A stretch of DNA of 6,105 nucleotides from an uncultured Ruminococcus sp. (GTDB taxonomy: Bacteria; Bacillota; Clostridia; Oscillospirales; Acutalibacteraceae): positions 1 to 6,105 of the forward strand of contig CACXDV010000304.1 of NCBI GenBank assembly GCA_902766585.1, read 5' to 3'. Of this stretch, positions 1-5,509 are shown in pieces. Made by a program: the position numbers and the translations under genes. The first letter of the stretch is position 1. Each line of letters starts with the position of its first letter. Under the pieces are notes generated by a model that was not told where the DNA came from, searched no databases, and saw only the letters and a list, made by a program, of their open reading frames with translations.

Positions 1-267
1 ATTATGCTTTATTGTCAACAAAAATATTTGAAGAAGTTCCTGCTTTTTCATTTTATGTTAAATATGCATAAAGAAGGTATGATTTTCTTGATATATTGTT
101 GTTTTATAATTTAGCGATTTAAAGCGGATATTGCTAATGTGTAAAAAACTATATTGAAGTTTGGTTTATTCTGAACAACTCTGCACAGCGCATTTCATCG
201 TATGCCGTTATTTTTTGTTAAAAGCGACATTTCGCCTCAAAAACTCATTCCGCCTTTGCTGTTTGCC
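1..267. other. AT-rich non-coding leader region
   Basis: I see no convincing gene on either strand: the reading frames here are short and lack a ribosome binding site. The stretch is very AT-rich. It contains an imperfect 8-bp inverted repeat (TTAGCGAT at 111-118 with ATTGCTAA at 130-137, one G-U pair), which has no following T-run and so is not an obvious terminator. An isolated TATAAT at 105-110 has no properly spaced -35 box. The 3' end of an upstream gene, if any, lies outside the window. Confidence 0.6.
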
Positions 268-296
268 TTGAAAATCCACGAAGCTTGACATATAAT
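268..296 (+). promoter_or_regulatory. Sigma-A-type promoter of the murT-gatD operon
   Basis: The -35 box TTGAAA (268-273, 5/6 to consensus) is separated by exactly 17 bases from a perfect -10 box TATAAT (291-296). Transcription would start near 303, giving a leader of about 24 nt that holds the ribosome binding site. A TTGACA at 285-290 directly abuts the -10 box and is probably not the functional -35, because the sequence 17-18 nt downstream of it (TTTATA/TTATAA) is poor and overlaps the ribosome binding site. Confidence 0.8.
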
Positions 297-326
297 ATGT
301 ATGTTAATTTATAAAGGAGCAAGGTT

Positions 327-1643
327 ATGAAATTATTTTTTACTATTCTCGTATGCAGGCTTCTTCGCTTTTTTGGAAATCTGTTCGGCAAGGGCAGCAG
401 TTTTCCGGGGCTTGTTGCTCTGAAAATGTGTCCTGATATTCTCAGCCGTGTCAAGCTGCCTGAATATATTATTGCGGTAACCGGCAGCAACGGCAAAACA
501 TCGACAGTGGAAATGATCGCTCATATCCTTACGGAAAGCGGTCACAAGGTCGCATGGAACAAGGAAGGCTCCAATCAGATAGAGGGAGTTACCACACTAA
601 TACTCGGCTCTTCGACCTTTTCGGGAAGGGTAAAGGCAGATATAGTGCTGATAGAAAGTGATGAACGCTTTGCACAGTATACCTTTAAGTACATAACCCC
701 GACACATTATGTAATAACCAATCTTTACCGCGACCAGCTCACCCGCAACGGACACCCGGAATGGGTATTCGAGGCTCTTTCGCATAGTATTTCTCCTGAA
801 ACTCAGCTTATACTCAACGCGGACGATCCGCTTGTATCGCTTTTCGGCGCAGACAGGGATAATGTTGTATGGTTCGGTGCAGATGAGCTTTCAACGGACG
901 TTAAGGAGCTTAGATCTGTCTATAATGACGGCGCGTACTGTCCCCGCTGCAAAAAGAAAATGGTATATTCTCTTTATCATTATAATCATATCGGACATTA
1001 TAAATGTACCTCCTGCGGATATAAGAGGCATGATACAGACCATGCGATAACCTCAGTCGATCTTGAGAAGGGTGAGGCAGTTATTGACGGCAGATATAAG
1101 ATAACTCTTGCTCTGCGTTCGCTTTATAACATATATAATATCCTTGCAGCCTTTACAGCAGCATCTATAGTCGGCGTAGACGGAGAAAAGATCGCCGCCG
1201 ATATGAGCAATTTCGTTATGAAGAACGGCAGAGTAGTTACCTTTGAGATCGGTCCGAATAAGGGTATGCTGCTCACATCCAAGCATGAGAACAGTATTTC
1301 TTATGACCAGTCCCTGACAATGGCAGCCTCCGACAAGAACGGCTGCTGTGTCATGCTGATAGTTGACGCTGTCAGCAGAAAATATTTCACAAGTGATGTT
1401 TCATGGCTGTGGGATATTGATTTTGAAAAGTTAGACAATCCGAATGTGCATAGAATTATTCTTGCGGGCAAATACTGCAATGATCTGGCGGTACGTTTCA
1501 GCTATACGGATATACCGAAGGAAAAGATTACTATTTTCGAGGATATAGATAAGGCATACGGCTTTATCGAGAAGGATAACAGGGAGTTTGTCTATGTTAT
1601 AACCTGTTTCTCCGATAAAAACAAATTCCTGAGCCTGCTTTGA
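327..1643 (+). CDS. murT: MurT-like Mur ligase (lipid II isoglutaminyl synthase family, ligase subunit), divergent
   Basis: 438-residue cytoplasmic ATP-dependent Mur ligase, the usual MurT length. In the known family MurT activates the D-Glu alpha-carboxylate of lipid II and its partner GatD supplies ammonia, amidating peptidoglycan stem peptides. Seen here: P-loop TGSNGKTS (52-59), Mur ligase core NADDP (164-168), a Cys4 zinc-ribbon insertion with CPRC (205-208) and CTSC (227-230) around YNHIGHY, as in MurT, and a C-terminal DUF1727-like domain (about 300-438). The aspartate shared with GatD's active site in S. aureus MurT (D349) seems retained as D357 in SDVSW. The NPAGxN-type motif expected near residues 320-327 is replaced by HENSISYD, and there is a short insertion before D357. 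The start is set by AAAGGAG (313-319), 7 nt upstream. The next gene begins 10 nt after the stop. Family membership is firm, but lipid II amidation by this copy is uncertain. Comparison is with remembered S. aureus MurT. Confidence 0.85.
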   Translation: MKLFFTILVCRLLRFFGNLFGKGSSFPGLVALKMCPDILSRVKLPEYIIAVTGSNGKTSTVEMIAHILTESGHKVAWNKEGSNQIEGVTTLILGSSTFSGRVKADIVLIESDERFAQYTFKYITPTHYVITNLYRDQLTRNGHPEWVFEALSHSISPETQLILNADDPLVSLFGADRDNVVWFGADELSTDVKELRSVYNDGAYCPRCKKKMVYSLYHYNHIGHYKCTSCGYKRHDTDHAITSVDLEKGEAVIDGRYKITLALRSLYNIYNILAAFTAASIVGVDGEKIAADMSNFVMKNGRVVTFEIGPNKGMLLTSKHENSISYDQSLTMAASDKNGCCVMLIVDAVSRKYFTSDVSWLWDIDFEKLDNPNVHRIILAGKYCNDLAVRFSYTDIPKEKITIFEDIDKAYGFIEKDNREFVYVITCFSDKNKFLSLL

Positions 1644-1653
1644 GGAGGTTAAT

Positions 1654-2370
1654 ATGAAAATTCTTCATCTGTACCATGATATAATGAATCTTTATGGTGA
1701 ATACGCCAATGTTGTGGCTATGCAGCGCATACTTGTAAACAGCGGCGCCGACTGCACAGTTGACAGGCTTACCTTCGGGGATAATGCCGTTTTAGAGGAT
1801 TATTCCTTCATATATATGGGCTCCGGCACCGAAAGGAACCGTAATGTTGTAATGGAGGACTTTTCGAGATATAAGGTATCGCTTAAAAAGTATATTGATT
1901 CCGGAAAGGTTTTGCTTATGACCGGAAATTCCTTTGAAATGCTCGGTGCCTCAATAACCGATGCAAAGGGGCAGAAGCTTGAGGGGATAGGGCTGTTTGA
2001 TTTCACAGTTACCGAGCAGTCCAGAACAAGAAATACCGCTGATGCAGTTTTCAAGGCTGAATTTTCCGATAAGCCATTGGTCGGCTTTATAAATAAATGC
2101 AGTGAGATAAATGGTATAACAGAGCCTCTGTTTGAGGTAATGATGGGACTTGGCAATACTGCTGAGGATAAGCGTGAGGGTATCAGGCTGAATAATTTCT
2201 TCGGTACGCATCTTACAGGTCCTGTGCTGATAAAGAATCCGTTTTTTCTTGAATATATGGCGGGGCTTATTATCGGTGACGAAAGCAAGGTCAGCACACG
2301 TCATCTCGGCTTTGAAAAATCCGGCTATGACGTAACTTTGTCCGAGCTTACAAAGAGAATGGGACAATAA
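1654..2370 (+). CDS. gatD: GatD-like class I glutamine amidotransferase lacking catalytic Cys and His
   Basis: 238-residue CobB/CobQ-type glutamine amidotransferase, similar in length to S. aureus GatD. GatD normally hydrolyses glutamine and passes ammonia to MurT. Family marks are clear: NLYGEYANV (12-20), the MGSGTERN stretch (55-62), MLG followed by LEGIGLFDF (109-117), VGF (143-145), EDKREGI (171-177) and GTHLTGPVLIKNP (184-196). Against remembered S. aureus GatD (ICGGYQFLG, GFENHGGRT, GTYLHGPIL), the nucleophilic Cys94 aligns with Gly91, catalytic His189 with Thr188, and NHGGR with NKCSE. Arg128, implicated in glutamine binding, seems kept as Arg126. The frame is intact and well conserved elsewhere, so this looks like a maintained non-glutaminase homologue rather than decay. 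AGGAGG (1643-1648) overlaps the murT stop codon and lies 5 nt before the ATG, indicating coupled translation. Possible roles are a scaffold for MurT, use of free ammonia, or a changed reaction. Confidence 0.85.
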   Translation: MKILHLYHDIMNLYGEYANVVAMQRILVNSGADCTVDRLTFGDNAVLEDYSFIYMGSGTERNRNVVMEDFSRYKVSLKKYIDSGKVLLMTGNSFEMLGASITDAKGQKLEGIGLFDFTVTEQSRTRNTADAVFKAEFSDKPLVGFINKCSEINGITEPLFEVMMGLGNTAEDKREGIRLNNFFGTHLTGPVLIKNPFFLEYMAGLIIGDESKVSTRHLGFEKSGYDVTLSELTKRMGQ

Positions 2371-2374
2371 AAAA

Positions 2375-2408
2375 TCACCGTGCGGGAGGGGGTACTTCCG
2401 CACGGTGA
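2375..2408. terminator. 14-bp hairpin just after gatD; U-tract on the minus-strand side
   Basis: TCACCGTGCGG (2375-2385) pairs perfectly with CCGCACGGTGA (2398-2408). Three further pairs (one G-U) extend the stem to 14 bp around the loop GGGGTA (2389-2394). It begins 5 nt after the gatD stop. On the + strand it is followed by CAAGGGG, not a T-run. On the minus strand it is followed by TTTTTTA, so by classical rules it would terminate leftward transcripts. For the operon mRNA it may protect or define the 3' end. Confidence 0.65.
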
Positions 2409-2490
2409 CAAGGGGTAAAAAGTTATAAAAAGAAGATAGTGGGTGATTCAATATTACTACATTTCACCAGAAAATCAAGATGTTTTTCAA

Positions 2491-2507
2491 AATTGTCATT
2501 GACAATT
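2491..2507. repeat. 17-nt perfect palindrome with one-base centre
   Basis: AATTGTCA (2491-2498) and TGACAATT (2500-2507) are perfect reverse complements around a single T at 2499. The right half contains TTGACA (2499-2504), a consensus -35 hexamer, but no good -10 follows at 16-18 nt. The symmetry and short centre suit binding by a dimeric protein better than an RNA hairpin, although no regulator is identified. Confidence 0.45.
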
Positions 2508-2537
2508 GATTAGCCAAAGGGTGACATGATATTCTTT

Positions 2538-2566
2538 CCTGCTGTGTGAACAGCGGGATTTTTTTT
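2538..2566 (+). terminator. Intrinsic terminator
   Basis: CCTGCTGT (2538-2545) pairs with ACAGCGGG (2550-2557) through 8 bp with one G-U, closed by the tetraloop GTGA (2546-2549) and followed by A and eight T residues (2559-2566). This is a classical rho-independent terminator on the + strand. It lies 168 nt beyond the gatD stop and is the best candidate for the end of the murT-gatD transcript. It also insulates the next gene's promoter. Confidence 0.85.
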
Positions 2567-2638
2567 GTGAAAATGAAAAGATATTATATAAAAAGATTGA
2601 TAATTGCAATAACTTTTGTAGATTTTCGGAATTATTAC

Positions 2639-2673
2639 TTGATTTTTTTCTGATTCGCGTGTATAATTATAAT
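2639..2673 (+). promoter_or_regulatory. Promoter of the surface-protein gene, with tandem -10 boxes
   Basis: TTGATT (2639-2644) lies 17 nt before a perfect TATAAT (2662-2667). A second perfect TATAAT follows immediately (2668-2673), 23 nt from the same -35. The first box is the likely functional one, with a start near 2674 and a leader of about 45 nt. The second copy could give an alternative start or simply reflect AT-richness. Confidence 0.75.
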
Positions 2674-2717
2674 AGTATGATTTTGTTTTGCAAAAATAAT
2701 GAAAGGAGGACTGCTGT

Positions 2718-3578
2718 ATGAAAAAGAAAAGTTACAAAATTTTACCGGTTCTTTTTTTTGTTGCTGTCTTTTTGCTGAACAGCCTTTCTTTTTCGGTAAG
2801 TGCTGATGAGCTTAAGGTCGGTTCGGTAAAGGGTCTTCCCGAAAAGCTTGTTGTTCTTGACGATAACGGTCAGTCTGTAAGTGAAAACGGAGAGTACTTT
2901 TTTTCTGTTGAAGATATGCAGCAGAGCGAGATATATACCAAAAAGATACAGATAATGAATCTCCGTGAGGACGCAAAATATAAAATCACCTTCCGCGCAC
3001 AGCCTATAGAGCACAGCGGCGATTTTAATCTTGAAGATGAATGCAGATGTGATATATACCTTGATGAAGGCCTTGTATATACCGGAAAGGTAACAGGCGA
3101 GGGAACGCCGGATATCAGGGAAAATGCCATGAGCCTCGGAGTGTATAAGCCTGGAGAAAGCCATACCATGAAGGTTCAGGTCGTATGGCATGGCACGGAT
3201 GCAGGCGGACATATTGATGAGGGAGCAAGGCTTGTTGACTATACGGGCACAACTGTTCTGAGAGATCCGAGCGGAGAAAGGCATATTGAAGGAGAAGTCA
3301 AATTCAGATGGATATTCTATGCTGAGGTTACTGACGCACAGGTTACTGTCAGCACAATATCAAGTCCGTCCTCACAGGACTCAAATCCGGGCAGCAAACC
3401 GGATGTTGATTCTGATGCAAGCGCTCACGGAGGAAACGGCGATCCCGGAATAAATGATGTAATAAAGACAGGCGAGACTATAGCATTTGTAGCAATAGGC
3501 GCTGTAATGGCTGCAACGCTTCTGCTGATAATTCTTGCAGCGTCAAAAAAGAAAAAGAAGAAAAAGAAATCCGAATAG
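2718..3578 (+). CDS. Secreted, membrane-tethered surface protein with C-terminal TGE-TM-polylysine tail
   Basis: 286 residues; I cannot assign a named family. An N-terminal signal peptide (basic KKK, hydrophobic 9-25) has a likely cleavage site SVSA/DE after residue 29. The ectodomain (about 35-210) looks beta-rich, with IQIMNLREDAKYKITF (77-92) and YTGKVTGEGTPDI (121-133) followed by LGVYKPGESHTMKVQVVW (140-157). These phrases are loosely reminiscent of TasA/camelysin-like or pilin-like surface domains, a weak guess. A Ser/Pro/Gly/Asp-rich linker (about 213-245) leads to VIKTGE (248-253), a hydrophobic segment (255-275) and eight consecutive lysines (277-284). That order resembles an LPXTG-type sorting signal with the LP replaced, but simple tail anchoring in the membrane is equally possible. 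The start is fixed by AAAGGAGG (2702-2709), 8 nt upstream. The gene is monocistronic, with its own promoter and terminator. Confidence 0.85.
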   Translation: MKKKSYKILPVLFFVAVFLLNSLSFSVSADELKVGSVKGLPEKLVVLDDNGQSVSENGEYFFSVEDMQQSEIYTKKIQIMNLREDAKYKITFRAQPIEHSGDFNLEDECRCDIYLDEGLVYTGKVTGEGTPDIRENAMSLGVYKPGESHTMKVQVVWHGTDAGGHIDEGARLVDYTGTTVLRDPSGERHIEGEVKFRWIFYAEVTDAQVTVSTISSPSSQDSNPGSKPDVDSDASAHGGNGDPGINDVIKTGETIAFVAIGAVMAATLLLIILAASKKKKKKKKSE

Positions 3579-3584
3579 CAGCTT

Positions 3585-3615
3585 AAACTCCTCCGATTTT
3601 TCGGGGGAGTTTTTT
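3585..3615 (+). terminator. Intrinsic terminator of the surface-protein gene
   Basis: ACTCCTCCGA (3587-3596) pairs with TCGGGGGAGT (3601-3610) through 10 bp with one G-U and a TTTT loop. It is followed by a T-run to 3615, and A residues at 3585-3586 can extend the stem. It starts 7 nt after the stop codon at 3576-3578, as expected for the end of a single-gene transcript. Confidence 0.9.
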
Positions 3616-3660
3616 ACAAATCAGGCAAGGCTGAAATTTGTGCCTGTATGCTTATAAAAA

Positions 3661-3689
3661 TTGACGAATATGGAGTAATATGCTATAAT
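3661..3689 (+). promoter_or_regulatory. Strong extended -10 promoter of the ABC transporter operon
   Basis: TTGACG (3661-3666, 5/6), a 17-nt spacer and perfect TATAAT (3684-3689) preceded by TGC, i.e. an extended -10 element. Transcription should begin near 3696. This is the best-matching promoter in the window and implies appreciable basal expression unless a repressor acts on it. Confidence 0.85.
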
Positions 3690-3700
3690 TGAAGCACTGA

Positions 3701-3719
3701 TACGGTTTTTATTACCGTA
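3701..3719 (+). promoter_or_regulatory. Small inverted repeat in the ABC operon leader
   Basis: TACGGT (3701-3706) and ACCGTA (3714-3719) form a 6-bp inverted repeat around a TTTTATT loop, just downstream of the predicted start site and upstream of the ribosome binding site. The position suits a repressor operator or a minor leader hairpin. There is no direct evidence of function. Confidence 0.35.
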
Positions 3720-3740
3720 ATAATATGTGAGGTGACAGAT

Positions 3741-4670
3741 GTGAGCGAATATATACTCAGAACACTTGGTCTTACAAAAAAATTCGGCGCTGTAACGGTA
3801 GTAAATTCATTGAATCTTAATATACGCAAGGGCGATATATACGGATTTATCGGACCAAACGGAGCAGGCAAAACAACTGTAATGAAGGTCGTTTTAGGGC
3901 TTCTCAAAGCAAGCGCGGGAGAGGTCGAGCTTTTCGGCAAAACAGGAAATGACGAGGCACTCAGAAGAGTAGGTTCGCTGATAGAGTCTCCCGGTCTTTA
4001 TACAGAATCCACTGCACTTGAAAATATGAAACGCTTTGCTATTCTTTGCGGCGGAACCGATGATGACATATATCAGCTTCTCGGCGCGGTAGGTCTTGCA
4101 GAGGTCGGAAATAAGAGAGTAAAGACCTTTTCACTCGGTATGAAGCAGCGTCTCGGAATAGCTATAGCCCTTTTAGGCAGACCTGAGCTTATGGTGCTTG
4201 ATGAGCCTGTGAACGGACTTGATCCAATGGGCATGAAGGCGATGAGAGACCTGATACAGTATATCAATAAGGAAATGGGCGTCACATTTTTCATTTCCTC
4301 TCATCTTTTGGGAGAGCTTGAAAAGATATCAACGGTTTACGGAATAATAAACAAGGGTATGCTTGTAGAGGAGATAACCGCAGATGAGCTGGAAAGAAGA
4401 TGTACCAAAAGCCTTAAGATACGCTGCAGCGAACCGAAGGCGGCTGCTGATATTATCTGTTCAAAATTCGGAGAGACGCAGTTTCAGATACATGATGATA
4501 TGCTTGATATAGTATTTGATGTGAACCGTTCTGCAACAGTCAATAAGCTCCTTGTCGATTCCGGTATATGGGTATCCGAATTGGGAATAAACATAATGAG
4601 CTATGAGGATTATTTCCTTACGCGCATGGGCAGTATGGATGTAGGAAGGGGAGTCGGACAATATGCGTGA
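3741..4670 (+). CDS. ABC transporter ATP-binding protein, BcrA/LanF-like
   Basis: 309-residue cytoplasmic ATPase that would power the membrane partner encoded next. Motifs in order: Walker A GPNGAGKT (38-45), IESPGLY (81-87) with Glu82 where most ABC ATPases have the Q-loop Gln, signature FSLGMKQR (130-137), Walker B LMVLDEP (150-156) with D-loop NGLDP, and H-loop SSHLL (186-190). The Glu variant (E-loop) is known from LanF/BcrA-type ATPases in lantibiotic and bacitracin self-protection. The C-terminal part (about 220-309) is a variable accessory domain. I chose the GTG at 3741 because GAGGTGA (3729-3735) lies 5 nt before it. An in-frame GTG at 3732 would add three residues but sits inside that ribosome binding site and has none of its own. 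The permease ATG overlaps this gene's end by 8 nt. Substrate unknown; peptide-antibiotic resistance or export is an inference from family. Confidence 0.9.
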   Translation: MSEYILRTLGLTKKFGAVTVVNSLNLNIRKGDIYGFIGPNGAGKTTVMKVVLGLLKASAGEVELFGKTGNDEALRRVGSLIESPGLYTESTALENMKRFAILCGGTDDDIYQLLGAVGLAEVGNKRVKTFSLGMKQRLGIAIALLGRPELMVLDEPVNGLDPMGMKAMRDLIQYINKEMGVTFFISSHLLGELEKISTVYGIINKGMLVEEITADELERRCTKSLKIRCSEPKAAADIICSKFGETQFQIHDDMLDIVFDVNRSATVNKLLVDSGIWVSELGINIMSYEDYFLTRMGSMDVGRGVGQYA

Positions 4671-5505
4671 TCTTTTACACTTTGAATACAGGAGACTTTT
4701 CAGAAGAGCCAGTCTTTATGTATGCCTTGGCGTTATTGCCGCCCCGCTTATGATGATGATGCTGATTCTTTGGTTATCAAAGCTTGAAGATACAACAATA
4801 TCATATTATTCCTGTGTATCTACAGCGGTCAGATTTGCGAATCTGTCTATAATGTCAGTTATCTTTACCTCTATATTTGTATGTGAGGATCATTCGAGAG
4901 GAACGGAAAAAACGATATACTCGCTCGGCTTTTCGAGAACAAAGCTTTTCTTTTCAAAATTCCTTGCCTCTGCCACGGGTACGGCGCTGCTTTATTCGGT
5001 CGTAATGCTGTTCGGATTTTCAGCCGCCCTTTTCTTCGGAAGTCCTGAAAAGAAGGATGAAGCTATATATTTCAGTATAGATTCGCTGATGGCAGAAACG
5101 GAGCCGAATATTTTCCTTTATGCTGTTCAGCAGTTTTTTGTAATAATGGCGCTTCATGCATTTTATTATATGTTTGCCGAGCTTGTTAAGAAAACAGGCG
5201 TTTCAATAGTTCTCGGGGTATTTATTCCCGGAAGCGTACTTATGCTGGCATTTATAATCTTTTCTATACTGGGCAATATTTTCCAAGATAACGAAGCAGT
5301 TTCGAAGGCTCTGATGAATATATTCTTTACATTTTCAAAATACTGGCTGCCGTCTAATACTGCTTCAATGGTAAGTCTTTTTAGTGTTCTGAGCGGTGAT
5401 CCGAGCGCGGATATAACAATAAGCATAATTGTAAATATCGGTTATATTGCCGTTTTCGGAGGTCTGGCGCTTCTTATTACCTCCAAAAAGGAAATCAAGG
5501 GCTGA
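4663..5505 (+). CDS. ABC-2 type transporter permease
   Basis: 280-residue integral membrane protein, the partner of the preceding ATPase. About six hydrophobic segments are visible (roughly 18-38, 58-73, 101-125, 150-172, 180-203 and 252-273), the usual ABC-2 permease layout for BcrB/LanE-G-like subunits. The stretch CEDHSRGTEKTIYSLG followed by FSRTKLFFSKF (74-100), after the second segment, matches the typical 'RGT...G.SR...SK' loop of this family, thought to contact the ATPase. The start overlaps the ATPase gene by 8 nt and AGGGGAG (4647-4653) lies 9 nt upstream, implying coupled translation and stoichiometric assembly. Only one permease is seen, so the transporter may be a homodimer of this subunit, unless a second gene lies beyond the window. 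Substrate not determinable from sequence. Confidence 0.9.
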   Translation: MRDLLHFEYRRLFRRASLYVCLGVIAAPLMMMMLILWLSKLEDTTISYYSCVSTAVRFANLSIMSVIFTSIFVCEDHSRGTEKTIYSLGFSRTKLFFSKFLASATGTALLYSVVMLFGFSAALFFGSPEKKDEAIYFSIDSLMAETEPNIFLYAVQQFFVIMALHAFYYMFAELVKKTGVSIVLGVFIPGSVLMLAFIIFSILGNIFQDNEAVSKALMNIFFTFSKYWLPSNTASMVSLFSVLSGDPSADITISIIVNIGYIAVFGGLALLITSKKEIKG

Positions 5506-5509
5506 GAAT

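Noticed and set aside
88..110. TTGATA/TATAAT pair as a promoter in the left leader
   Set aside because: The spacing is only 11 nt, too short for a sigma-A promoter, and no gene follows directly.
285..314. TTGACA at 285-290 as the -35 box for murT
   Set aside because: It directly abuts a perfect TATAAT, and its properly spaced -10 would be poor and overlap the ribosome binding site. TTGAAA at 268-273 with 17-nt spacing is the better fit.
832..1050. + strand 72-residue frame inside murT
   Set aside because: It is in a different frame within the zinc-ribbon region of MurT, has no ribosome binding site and no recognisable motif.
1951..2451. Long minus-strand open frame (166 residues) antisense to gatD
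   Set aside because: It lies opposite a clearly recognisable GatD gene, lacks recognisable domains and a convincing ribosome binding site, and runs straight through the strong hairpin at 2375-2408.
2442..2468. Inverted repeat GGTGA...TCACC
   Set aside because: Only 5 bp with a 17-nt AT-rich loop, as expected by chance.
2742..3284. Minus-strand open frame of 180 residues opposite the surface-protein gene
   Set aside because: Its composition reads as a shadow of the + strand gene, which has a signal peptide, promoter, ribosome binding site and terminator of its own.
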